Positions 51,287-59,431 of a stretch of 64,000 nucleotides of DNA are shown here, piece after piece. The position numbers and the translations under genes were made by a program. Position 1 is the stretch's first letter. The number at the start of each line of letters is the position of its first letter. Under the pieces are notes generated by a model that was not told where the DNA came from, ran no database searches, and worked only from the letters and a program-made list of their open reading frames with translations. The stretch is from SAR324 cluster bacterium (lineage in GTDB: Bacteria > SAR324 > NAC60-12), in contig JADGAT010000002.1 of assembly GCA_015231885.1 (NCBI GenBank), forward strand, positions 1 through 64,000, written 5' to 3'.

Positions 51287-52744
51287 ATGACAATATCACT
51301 GAATGATACAGGCTTGTTTCGGTCCCAATGTTACATTGGAGGAAAATGGATCAGTGGGAACGGGGCAGGAATTGAGGTAGTCAATCCTGCAACAGGAAAA
51401 ACGATTGGTTCTGTACCCAGCATGGGTGCTCATGAAACCAAGGAAGCCATTGCTGCTGCTCATGAAGCGTTTGGTGCGTGGAGAGCTGCCACTGCTAAGG
51501 AACGCTCTGTGATCATGAAACGCTGGTATGATTTGATTGTCCGGCATCAGAAAGACTTGGCCGTGCTCATGACAACGGAGCAGGGAAAACCGCTGACCGA
51601 GGCTATGGGAGAAGTCTTGTATGCGGCCAGCTTTATTGAATGGTTTGCAGAAGAAGCAAAGCGTGCTTATGGTGAAACCATTCCCTCTCACAAAAGTGAT
51701 GCTCGGATTATTGTCTCCAAAGAACCTGTTGGCGTGGTTGCGGCCATCACTCCCTGGAACTTCCCCATTGCCATGATTGCCCGAAAAATTGGTCCTGCCC
51801 TGGCGGTTGGCTGCACCATGGTGTTCAAACCTGATCCTCAAACTCCTTTTTCGGCCTTTGCTTTAGCCTATCTGGCAGAACAAGCGGGGATTCCTCCTGG
51901 TGTGTTCAATGTTGTGACCGGCCCTGCCGAAGCAATCGGAGGTGAGTTGACTTCCAATCCAATTGTCAGGAAATTGACATTCACAGGTTCCACTGCTGTG
52001 GGAAAACTGCTGTTGCGGCAATGTGCCGATACCGTCAAAAAAGTTTCCATGGAGCTGGGGGGAAATGCCCCCTATATTGTTTTCGAAGATGCTGACTTGG
52101 ACAAAGCTGTTGAAGGGGCCATGATTGCTAAATTCCGCAATACAGGCCAGACTTGCGTTTGTGCCAATCGGTTTTATGTACAAGCTTCTGTTTATGATCA
52201 GTTTGTTGAGAAGCTTGCTCACAAGGTGAGTGAATTGAAAATAGGAAACGGAATGGAAGAAGGCGTTGCGCAAGGCCCTTTGATCAATCAGACCGCCGTA
52301 GAAAAAGTGGAACGTCATATTCAGAATGCTGTACAAAATGGAGCTACTGTTGTCCAAGGGGGAAAACGTCATGGCCTGGGAGGAACATTCTTTGAGCCAA
52401 CCATACTCAGTCATGTTAAGCCTTCCATGCTCGTTTGCAAAGAGGAAACATTTGGACCGCTGGCTGCTGTTATTAAATTCACCACTGAAGAAGAGGTGGT
52501 TGCCATGGCCAATGATACGCAGTTTGGCCTGGCTGCTTATTTTTACAGCCGGGATATTGGACGGGCCTGGCGCGTGAGCGAAGCTCTGGAGTACGGAATG
52601 GTGGGGGTCAATGAAGGGTTGGTCTCTACAGAAATTGCACCATTTGGAGGTTATAAGGAATCAGGACTTGGCCGAGAGGGCTCCAAGTACGGGCTGGATG
52701 ATTATACCGAAATCAAATACACCCTGATGGGAGGAATTGACTGA
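51287..52744 (+). CDS. gabD: NAD(P)-dependent succinate-semialdehyde dehydrogenase
   Basis: The aldehyde dehydrogenase has 485 residues from the ATG at 51287 (gggga site; a GTG at 51275 is the alternative). Catalytic glutamate sits in MELGGNAPYIVF and the nucleophilic cysteine in GQTCVCANR. ITPWNFPIAMI, TGSTAVGKLL and a C-terminal GGYKESGLGREGSKYG match GabD, which oxidises succinate semialdehyde to succinate in GABA breakdown. Related aldehydes remain possible. It is followed by nudC with a gap of 18 bases. Confidence 0.88.
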   Translation: MTISLNDTGLFRSQCYIGGKWISGNGAGIEVVNPATGKTIGSVPSMGAHETKEAIAAAHEAFGAWRAATAKERSVIMKRWYDLIVRHQKDLAVLMTTEQGKPLTEAMGEVLYAASFIEWFAEEAKRAYGETIPSHKSDARIIVSKEPVGVVAAITPWNFPIAMIARKIGPALAVGCTMVFKPDPQTPFSAFALAYLAEQAGIPPGVFNVVTGPAEAIGGELTSNPIVRKLTFTGSTAVGKLLLRQCADTVKKVSMELGGNAPYIVFEDADLDKAVEGAMIAKFRNTGQTCVCANRFYVQASVYDQFVEKLAHKVSELKIGNGMEEGVAQGPLINQTAVEKVERHIQNAVQNGATVVQGGKRHGLGGTFFEPTILSHVKPSMLVCKEETFGPLAAVIKFTTEEEVVAMANDTQFGLAAYFYSRDIGRAWRVSEALEYGMVGVNEGLVSTEIAPFGGYKESGLGREGSKYGLDDYTEIKYTLMGGID

Positions 52745-52762
52745 CTTTTTGAAAATATTATT

Positions 52763-53689
52763 ATGGATCATTATCAACGCTCATTACAAAACACATTTTC
52801 AGCCCACCCCCTTAATCGTGCCGCAGAAAGACGGTTGGACAAGGAATGGCTGGATGCTCAGCTCAGCAGTCCTCAAACCCGCATCATTCCTGTCTGGCGT
52901 CTACAAAATCTTTTTCTGGATGAACAGACTCCTCTTTTTTTAGAGTCAAAAAATGCCAAGAGTTTGTTGGATCTTGCCGAATCGAACACTTTTTTAGGAA
53001 AAGACGCAGGAAAAAATTACTTTGCCATTGGATTACCCACCAAAGATTCTTCCATTCCTGAACGATTTTCAGCACTTGGAAAATTTCTGGAACTTAAAAT
53101 GTTTGGGGCATTCCTGGGGCCTCGTGAAGGGGCTTTGTATGCTTACGCCCGTGCCATGGTGTACTGGCATCAACGACATCGGTTTTGTGGGGATTGTGGT
53201 TCTCCAACTGCTAGTGTTATTGGAGGGCATCAAAGAGATTGTACCAATGATCAATGCAAGCAGCTGCACTTTCCACGGACTGATCCCAGTGTGATTGTGC
53301 TGGTAACTCATGAAGACAAGTGCCTGCTGGGAAGACAGCCGATGTGGCCTAAGAAAATGTATTCTACCATCGCAGGGTTTGTGGAGCCTGGTGAAAGCAT
53401 TGAAAATGCGGTTGTGCGTGAAGTTCAGGAAGAAACCGGGGTGCTCGTTGGAGAAATACATTACCAATCCTCCCAGCCATGGCCATTTCCTTCATCCCTC
53501 ATGCTGGGATTCCATGCAACAGCCATTGACCCGGCGATTCATCTCAAAGATGATGAATTGGAAGACGCACGCTGGTTTTCCCGGGAAGAGGTCATGGAAG
53601 GAAAACAGAATAAGACCTTGAAGCTGCCTTCCATTATTTCCATTTCACGTTACTTGATCAATGACTGGTTGAACATCACCGCCACATAA
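52763..53689 (+). CDS. nudC: NADH pyrophosphatase / NAD-RNA decapping hydrolase
   Basis: NudC hydrolyses NAD(H) and removes NAD caps from RNA. The 308-residue protein has an N-terminal domain, a four-cysteine zinc ribbon (FCGDCGSPTA, then CTNDQC), and a Nudix box GFVEPGESIENAVVREVQEE followed by the NudC-specific SQPWPFP motif. The length is slightly above the E. coli enzyme (257). The ribosome site is weak. It is probably co-transcribed with the aldehyde dehydrogenase gene. Confidence 0.92.
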   Translation: MDHYQRSLQNTFSAHPLNRAAERRLDKEWLDAQLSSPQTRIIPVWRLQNLFLDEQTPLFLESKNAKSLLDLAESNTFLGKDAGKNYFAIGLPTKDSSIPERFSALGKFLELKMFGAFLGPREGALYAYARAMVYWHQRHRFCGDCGSPTASVIGGHQRDCTNDQCKQLHFPRTDPSVIVLVTHEDKCLLGRQPMWPKKMYSTIAGFVEPGESIENAVVREVQEETGVLVGEIHYQSSQPWPFPSSLMLGFHATAIDPAIHLKDDELEDARWFSREEVMEGKQNKTLKLPSIISISRYLINDWLNITAT

Positions 53690-53856
53690 TCCGATTGGAA
53701 AAAGACGATTGATTGCACACATATTGGAATATTGGAAAATCAAGCAACGCTGTTTTCGACGGAAAAGACCAGTAAGATGGTATTTTATTTCTTCATCCCT
53801 CATAAGATGATAGGCAAACAGCCTGCTTAAAGAGTGAGGACATCAGCCATCAATGA

Positions 53857-54555
53857 TCATTTCCCCAGTGTCTGTGAAACCGTCCATTCAATAATTTCTG
53901 CTATCTGGTCGGGTGTGTATTTGCCGTTATTGATAACCAAATGATAGAGAGAGGAATCGCTGGCAGATGATCCAGTGAACCTGTTGATGAAATCGTCTCG
54001 TTGATTTTGCCGTTCCTGAATAATTTGTCTTGCTTCGTTTTCATCAATATCCTGGATGCTGGCCAATTTTTTGACACGGAATTCAAAAGGAGCTACCAAA
54101 CGGAAATGGACGCAGTTGGAAAGATTTTGTGTGATGTTCACTCCGCCTCTTCCGATGATGATGCAATTACCAGCTTTTGCAAAATGCCGAATGGCTTTTT
54201 TGATATAAGAAAATATTTCGAATTGCTCTGGACGTTGTTTTCCCATAAATAAGGACATCATGGAATGGAAGATTGGATTTGTGTCTCCGGCATGTTGTAT
54301 GTCTGCTACAGAATAACCGGACTCTTCTGCAATTTTATCCAATAGCTTGGCATCCAGTACCAACCACTCAGAGCCTGTACTGTTGGATAATTTTTGTTGG
54401 AGCTTTTCAGCAACAGGGTACGCTTCACATCCAAATTCTCTGGAAATAGTAATACACGGTGCTGTTTCAGGTTTATGTTCCTTGGATTTTTTTTGCCAAC
54501 TATTCATTCGTTGATCAATCCCCGGAGTGATTGTAAAATTAACACGAGCTGTCAT
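53857..54555 (-). CDS. cytidylate kinase-like family protein
   Basis: This 232-residue protein belongs to the cytidylate kinase-like group (AAK6-like): ITISREFGCEAYPVAEKL corresponds to a modified P-loop region, VLDAKLLDKIAEESG and IIIGRGGVNIT follow, then HFRLVAPFEFRVKKL and DDFINRF. These proteins are found alone in many deltaproteobacteria and differ from true Cmk in lacking a canonical GxxxxGKT loop. A nucleotide kinase role is likely but the substrate is unknown. It has an aaaagg site ahead of the ATG. Confidence 0.8.
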   Translation of the reverse strand: MTARVNFTITPGIDQRMNSWQKKSKEHKPETAPCITISREFGCEAYPVAEKLQQKLSNSTGSEWLVLDAKLLDKIAEESGYSVADIQHAGDTNPIFHSMMSLFMGKQRPEQFEIFSYIKKAIRHFAKAGNCIIIGRGGVNITQNLSNCVHFRLVAPFEFRVKKLASIQDIDENEARQIIQERQNQRDDFINRFTGSSASDSSLYHLVINNGKYTPDQIAEIIEWTVSQTLGK

Positions 54556-54665
54556 AACTACCTTTTCTATTTTGTCTTTTTCAGGGAAAAATGGTTAAGT
54601 CATAATCATATATAGCCTTAATCTGGGAAATTGTCCATATATGATCATCAGAAACGAGTGTCTTT

Positions 54666-55355
54666 ATGAAAGATATCATCATCACCCGCTGTTTTTCCTG
54701 GATGATTCGGCTGACAGGGCTTACGACAAAGGTTATCGAATTGAACAAAGAAGCCATTGAACCATTGAAACAAAATTATATTCTTTCTACCTGGCACAGC
54801 AACATTTATTTCAGCTGCTGGATTTTGAGAGACCAGTATTATGGTTCGATGATCAGCAACAGCAGGGATGGAGAGATGATTGCCAAGGTCATGGAACAAT
54901 TCAATTTTGTGCCGATTCGCGGATCTACCTCCAAAGGAGCAACCCGGGCTCTTCGTGAAATGATCAAGTATTTGAAAGGCCCCTATCCCGTAGCCATCAC
55001 CCCTGATGGGCCCAAAGGCCCCATTCATAAGGTACAGTCGGGTGCAATCATGATGGCAAAGATGACAGGCATGCCCATTGTTCCATGGAGCTTCGACGCT
55101 CTTGATCAGCACACCGTCCACAAAAGCTGGGATCATCATAAAATCCCAAAACCATTTACCATTGCTGTGAGCTCATTCGGTACACCATTTTATGTGCCAA
55201 AAGAATTGTCTGGGGAAGAAGTTCCTGAGTTCTGTGAAAAGTTAGAGCAGGTGATGCTGGACAATGATCACACGGCAAGTGCCGCAGTGGATCGTCTCAA
55301 ACAAGAAGGCGTGGATAGCTTGACGGGGAAGTTGCGTTTTATTTTTTCGCCCTAA
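54666..55355 (+). CDS. lysophospholipid acyltransferase-like protein (DUF374)
   Basis: The 229-residue protein has the acyltransferase-like blocks of DUF374: STWHSNIYFSCW (histidine in place of the HX4D core), ISNSRDGEMIAKVMEQF, IRGSTSKGATRALREM, and AITPDGPKGPIHKVQSGAI. Such enzymes act at the inner membrane and are suspected to acylate lipid A or phospholipid precursors. The gene ends exactly where a convergent small gene ends. The ribosome site is poor. Confidence 0.85.
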   Translation: MKDIIITRCFSWMIRLTGLTTKVIELNKEAIEPLKQNYILSTWHSNIYFSCWILRDQYYGSMISNSRDGEMIAKVMEQFNFVPIRGSTSKGATRALREMIKYLKGPYPVAITPDGPKGPIHKVQSGAIMMAKMTGMPIVPWSFDALDQHTVHKSWDHHKIPKPFTIAVSSFGTPFYVPKELSGEEVPEFCEKLEQVMLDNDHTASAAVDRLKQEGVDSLTGKLRFIFSP

Positions 55356-55586
55356 TCAGTTGTATTCCTGGAGCATCACATTGATTGAATATTGTTCAGG
55401 AGATGTTTCGATGATGGACACAATCTTATAAGGGTGCTCCTCTATAGAGATCATGCTGCCTGAGATAAGTTGTTTTTTGGGGAAATCCATTTCCATAAAA
55501 TTACAGTGGCGTAATGCACCATAAATTTTTACGGAAACCGTATCATTATTTTCTATCATTTTGTCAGTCAACAATCCTGTAGTCAT
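55356..55586 (-). CDS. small protein of unknown function
   Basis: A 76-residue, beta-rich cytosolic protein (VSVKIYGALRHCNF, PYKIVSIIETSPEQYSINVML). Its stop codon directly abuts the stop of the acyltransferase gene on the other strand, an arrangement typical of real compact gene pairs. I recognise no family. Confidence 0.5.
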   Translation of the reverse strand: MTTGLLTDKMIENNDTVSVKIYGALRHCNFMEMDFPKKQLISGSMISIEEHPYKIVSIIETSPEQYSINVMLQEYN

Positions 55587-55684
55587 TTCTTCCTTGATTC
55601 AAAGGAAGTTATTGTATAGGGTTCTCTGTAAATGACAAGTGATTGGTGAAAAAATAGAATATTTTTTTTAACGCCAACACCCTT

Positions 55685-55734
55685 GATAACCTGATATTCC
55701 TGGTGTAAACAATGCTAATCAGGTTATCGTTTTT
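55685..55734 (+). terminator. hairpin with T-run in the leader of the STAS gene
   Basis: GATAACCTGAT (55685-55695) pairs perfectly with ATCAGGTTATC (55718-55728) over a 22-base loop and is followed by TTTTT. It lies 22 bases before the STAS GTG. It may terminate readthrough from the acyltransferase gene or act as an attenuator or operator for the STAS gene. Confidence 0.45.
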
Positions 55735-55755
55735 ACAATTTTGAGGAGAAGCGAT

Positions 55756-56064
55756 GTGAACTGGGACATGACCGAATTCTGTGTAATACAGATGAGACAA
55801 TCTGAATTGAATATGGATGAGGTGAACCGTTTTCGTCAATATGTAGAAGCAATAGTGGATGGAGGAAAAAACAGAATCATCATTGATTTATCGGGTTTAC
55901 ACAATGTGAGCAGTATTGGAATCGGCAGTTTGATTATGATTTCCAATAAAATAAAAAAAACGGGAGGATCTCTTAAATTGATAGGAGTTTGTGACGAAAT
56001 TGCCAGAGTCTTGAAAAGGACAAAATTTGACATGATTGCCCCTGTTTATATCTTACTGCAGTGA
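55756..56064 (+). CDS. STAS domain protein with altered phosphorylation loop
   Basis: The GTG at 55756 is the start because gaggag lies 7 bases upstream; the product is 102 residues. It has the STAS fold (RIIIDLSGLHNVSSIGIGSL), but where classical antagonists have D-S-S-G this has S-S-I-G: the acceptor serine is kept and the preceding aspartate is replaced by serine. It starts a run of regulator genes. A ribbon-helix-helix-like gene follows by 23 bases. It may work with the SpoIIE phosphatase at 59432. Confidence 0.8.
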   Translation: MNWDMTEFCVIQMRQSELNMDEVNRFRQYVEAIVDGGKNRIIIDLSGLHNVSSIGIGSLIMISNKIKKTGGSLKLIGVCDEIARVLKRTKFDMIAPVYILLQ

Positions 56065-56087
56065 CATTGTTATCAGGATAGGACACA

Positions 56088-56552
56088 ATGAATAAACATT
56101 CCCAACAAAACACGAACAGCAATACCAGTAATGAGATATCAGAGTATAGAGATTTACTGGATTTTTTGAAAGAACATGAAGGTCGGCTGCGCGAAATCCT
56201 TGATGCCAGAATCGTATCTCATGACAATTCCCATGCCCTGTTGAATGCTCCTACCGAAAAGGGAAAGCACTTAACGATTCAGATCGATGAGAGTACATTG
56301 CAGCGTTTAGAAGACACTACCAGCCTTCTAAAAATATCAAAAAATCAGTTCATCAATGCTGCGATTTTGTCAATGCTGGAACATTATGAAAAACATCGAA
56401 AAGAATCTGAAGAGGAAAGTCAGTTTGATTCCCTTGTGGAACAATCAACAAACCAGGAATATACACAAGAGGAACAGCAAATAAAAGACTATGTCGGGCA
56501 GGATGATTTCATAGATACGCTCAGAAACTGGAGGAAATTCGATTTGAAATAA
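56088..56552 (+). CDS. putative ribbon-helix-helix protein
   Basis: The 154-residue protein has a central segment LTIQIDESTLQRLEDTT followed by SKNQFINAAILSMLEH. This fits a beta-strand/helix/helix of the MetJ/CopG type, seen in antitoxins and small DNA-binding proteins. N-terminal (residues 1-50) and C-terminal acidic regions are low complexity. It follows the STAS gene closely and is closed by an intrinsic terminator. The family assignment is tentative. Confidence 0.55.
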   Translation: MNKHSQQNTNSNTSNEISEYRDLLDFLKEHEGRLREILDARIVSHDNSHALLNAPTEKGKHLTIQIDESTLQRLEDTTSLLKISKNQFINAAILSMLEHYEKHRKESEEESQFDSLVEQSTNQEYTQEEQQIKDYVGQDDFIDTLRNWRKFDLK

Positions 56553-56601
56553 AATCTAGAAAAACTCCTGAGTTTTCTAGATTCCTGAGTCTGTTTTTTT
56601 T
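56553..56601 (+). terminator. intrinsic terminator after the STAS/RHH pair
   Basis: AATCTAGAAAA and TTTTCTAGATT form an 11-bp stem extended by CTC/GAG with one bulge, followed by CCTGAGTCTG and a run of eight T. It ends the two-gene unit before the ABC exporter gene. Confidence 0.65.
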
Positions 56602-56614
56602 ATGAAAGTGTGAT

Positions 56615-58378
56615 TTGGTGGAACGTACTTCCAGTAAAAACATACGGGTTTTACTCTCTGTTTTACAATTCATTTCCCCTTATAAACTACGGGTCATCTT
56701 TGCTGGGATCGCCTTGATTTTTACGGCAGGAGTATCTCTCTCCATTGGGCAGGGATTCCGGATGCTGGTCGATGAAGGGTTTGTGCTAGGATCTGTTGAT
56801 AATCTGGCAAAGATTGTAGGAATTATATTTGTGATGGTAAGCCTGCTTGCCTTTGGCACATTCACCCGGTATTACTTGGTTTCCTGGATTGGGGAACGTG
56901 TGACAGCCGATTTACGAAAAGCAGTATTCAATCATGTCATTGAACTCCACCCCAGTTTTTTTGAAACCAATCTAAGCAGTGAAATACAATCAAGGATTAC
57001 CACCGATACGACTCTTTTGCAGACGGTGATTGGTTCGTCTGTATCCATGGCTTTGAGAAACGGTTTGATGTTCTGCGGAGGGTTGGTCTGGCTTTTCATC
57101 ACCAACGTCAAGTTGACTTTTCTGGTGATGATCTCCGTTCCCCTGGTAATCACCCCCATCTTAATATTTGGTCGAAAGGTAAGAACACTATCGAAGATCA
57201 CTCAGGACGAAATTGCTAATGTGGGTTCCTATGTGGGAGAATCACTGCATAATATAAAAACGGTGCAGGGGTTCAATCATCAGGAAACAGATGTGTTACA
57301 ATTCTCACAACAGGTGGAAGTCTCATTTGTTGTGGCCGTTCGGAGAATCCGTCAAAGGGCCTGGTTGATTGGAATTGTGATGATTCTCGTCTTTTCTGCC
57401 ATTGTCTTCATGATTTGGGTAGGGGGGCAGGATGTGATCAATGGGAGTATCACTGCCGGAGAGTTAGCGGCATTTGTCTTCTATGCCGTTGTGGTGGGTT
57501 CATCGGTAGCCACCATCAGTGAAGTGATTGGGGATTTACAGCGTGCCGCAGGGGCTACCGAGCGTTTGATGGATTTACTCTATGCGGAGAACCTGATACA
57601 GCCTCCTGCAAACGGGCAGTCTCTCCAGGAAGATGTCCAGGGAATGTTATCCTTCAATAACGTAACGTTTGCCTATCCGTCCAGATTGCAGGTTCCTGCC
57701 GTCAGTCAACTGAATTTACATGTGAATCCAGGAGAAAAGCTGGCTTTGGTCGGTCCATCAGGAGCAGGTAAAACAACAATTTTTGAACTGCTGCTGCGGT
57801 TTTACGACCCCCAGGAAGGTCAGATTCTTTTTGATACCTTTGATATCAGAACCCTCGATCCCAAAGAACTGAGAAAGCACATTGCTATTGTGCCCCAGCA
57901 GCCAGCATTATTCAGCAACAGTGTCTGGGAAAACATTCGATATGGAAAACCAGATGCCAGTGATGATGAAATCAAAGCTGCGGCAGAGGCCGCATTCGCT
58001 GTGGAATTTATTAACAAGCTGCCTGAAGGGTATGGTACTTATCTGGGAGAATCAGGAATACGGCTGTCCGGTGGACAGCGGCAGAGGATTGCCATTGCTC
58101 GTGCTGTTTTAAAAAACCCGAAAATTCTTTTACTTGATGAAGCGACCAGCGCGTTGGATGCTGAAAGCGAATACATGGTGCAACTTGCGCTGGAACAACT
58201 CATTAAAAACAGAACCACGCTGATCATCGCTCATCGATTGGCAACCGTCAAAAATGTAGATACAATTGCCGTGCTGGAAGACGGAAAAATCATGGCAGTG
58301 GGAACGCATCAGCAATTACAAAAATCGTCTCCTCTGTATGCAAGATTGGCGGAGCTGCAGTTTAAAGAAGCAAATTGA
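56615..58378 (+). CDS. MsbA-like ABC exporter (fused membrane and ATPase domains)
   Basis: This 587-residue half-transporter has six membrane helices (residues about 15-305) and an ATPase domain with Walker A GPSGAGKTT, signature RLSGGQRQRIAIARA and Walker B ILLLDEATSALD, followed by IIAHRLATV. It dimerises to flip lipids or drugs across the inner membrane; MsbA for lipid A is the obvious comparison, and the DUF374 acyltransferase gene nearby fits a lipid role. The start is TTG at 56615 or GTG at 56618; no good ribosome site is visible. Confidence 0.9.
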   Translation: MVERTSSKNIRVLLSVLQFISPYKLRVIFAGIALIFTAGVSLSIGQGFRMLVDEGFVLGSVDNLAKIVGIIFVMVSLLAFGTFTRYYLVSWIGERVTADLRKAVFNHVIELHPSFFETNLSSEIQSRITTDTTLLQTVIGSSVSMALRNGLMFCGGLVWLFITNVKLTFLVMISVPLVITPILIFGRKVRTLSKITQDEIANVGSYVGESLHNIKTVQGFNHQETDVLQFSQQVEVSFVVAVRRIRQRAWLIGIVMILVFSAIVFMIWVGGQDVINGSITAGELAAFVFYAVVVGSSVATISEVIGDLQRAAGATERLMDLLYAENLIQPPANGQSLQEDVQGMLSFNNVTFAYPSRLQVPAVSQLNLHVNPGEKLALVGPSGAGKTTIFELLLRFYDPQEGQILFDTFDIRTLDPKELRKHIAIVPQQPALFSNSVWENIRYGKPDASDDEIKAAAEAAFAVEFINKLPEGYGTYLGESGIRLSGGQRQRIAIARAVLKNPKILLLDEATSALDAESEYMVQLALEQLIKNRTTLIIAHRLATVKNVDTIAVLEDGKIMAVGTHQQLQKSSPLYARLAELQFKEAN

Positions 58379-58435
58379 GCATGTCAGTTTTATGTTCATC
58401 ATGTAACCAAAAGCCAGTGAACAGCAAGGAATGGA

Positions 58436-58777
58436 TTACTCTTTAAAGCTTGCTAATGCCTTCTCTTCTGTGGGATACATAGGGATAATTTTATCAAGCT
58501 CAATTAACTCAAAAACATTTGTTACTTTCTTGTTCAATTGACAAAGACACAGTCTGGTATCCTTTGTTTGACAAGCACGAAAAATAGAAACAATCACACC
58601 AATTCCACTGGAATCAATACTGGAAACATTTTCAAGGTTGATGATATTCCCACGATAGTTTTTTTGCTCTACAAGATGCAAAAGATCTTCTTGAATACTA
58701 GGTGATTCATCTTTGGTGATGTCCCCGGTAATGGAAATAAGACAAATGTTATTTGTAATGTGGTGAGAAAGTTCCAT
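58436..58777 (-). CDS. STAS domain protein (anti-sigma factor antagonist type)
   Basis: The start is taken at MELSHHI (58777), as an upstream frame to 58825 adds residues atypical for STAS. The 113-residue protein has the classical loop SSIDSSGIGVIV with its phosphoacceptor serine. It ends TEEKALASFKE and is paralogous to the STAS protein at 16382-16726, with the same C-terminal pattern. It opposes the MsbA-like gene tail-to-tail. Confidence 0.83.
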   Translation of the reverse strand: MELSHHITNNICLISITGDITKDESPSIQEDLLHLVEQKNYRGNIINLENVSSIDSSGIGVIVSIFRACQTKDTRLCLCQLNKKVTNVFELIELDKIIPMYPTEEKALASFKE

Positions 58778-58936
58778 GAAGCACGATTTGAGAGACTTTA
58801 GCAAGAAGTGAAATTTTATAAACATACGATGGAATCATTGAGTAGTCAAGGTTCTATGATGGATACAGATAAGAAAGCATAATTTTTTATCCTACTATTC
58901 GATGAGATACAACGAAGCAACCTAAATATCCAAATT

Positions 58937-58985
58937 AGATCGCTTCTTCACTCTTGCCTCGCGATGAAGTATGAGTGACAAATCT
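58937..58985. repeat. partial copy of the palindromic repeat family
   Basis: The segment has GATCGCTTCTTCACTC, then TGCCTCGCGATGAAG and GAGTGACAAATC, echoing the right arm of the element at 43141-43301. TTCACTC and GAGTGA form an inverted pair. It looks like a degenerate half-copy in a 258-base gap between two divergent STAS genes. Confidence 0.45.
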
Positions 58986-59083
58986 ATGCCAAAACAAAAC
59001 CTGATTTACGGTACTATAGAAGGAAACAAGCAAAAATGAGTAGAAAAACAAATACGATCACATAGACTATTAGTAGGAATATT

Positions 59084-59422
59084 ATGGAATTAATTGAAAA
59101 AGAGGTCAGTAAGAATACTTTAATCATCACGGTCAATGGAGAATTGATTACTCATGAGGAAGTAGAAAAATTTCGCAGGGTTTTGACTTCTCGAGAGCAT
59201 CGAAACATGGTGATTAATTTAAAAAAAGTTTCCTTTTTATGTTCATTGGCAATTGGTATGATGATCATGGGGTATAAGCAAAGCAGCTCCAGACAAGGGT
59301 CGTTTATTCTTTGCCATGCTCCCAAGGAAGCGGAGGACAGTCTTTATGACATGGGATTATTGGATTTACTTACATTTGCAAAGGACGAAGCAGAAGCATT
59401 GGTGATGCTGGAAGAAAAATAA
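59084..59422 (+). CDS. divergent STAS-like protein
   Basis: The 112-residue protein has the overall STAS pattern (TVNGELITHEEVEKF, NMVINLKKVSFLCSLAIGMM). In the phosphorylation loop C53-S54-L55-A56 replaces Asp-Ser-Ser-Gly, so the acceptor serine is present without the usual aspartate, making phosphorylation control doubtful. It converges with the SpoIIE phosphatase gene at a distance of 9 bases. A role as constitutive antagonist or scaffold is inferred. Confidence 0.7.
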   Translation: MELIEKEVSKNTLIITVNGELITHEEVEKFRRVLTSREHRNMVINLKKVSFLCSLAIGMMIMGYKQSSSRQGSFILCHAPKEAEDSLYDMGLLDLLTFAKDEAEALVMLEEK

Positions 59423-59431
59423 AATGTTGGC

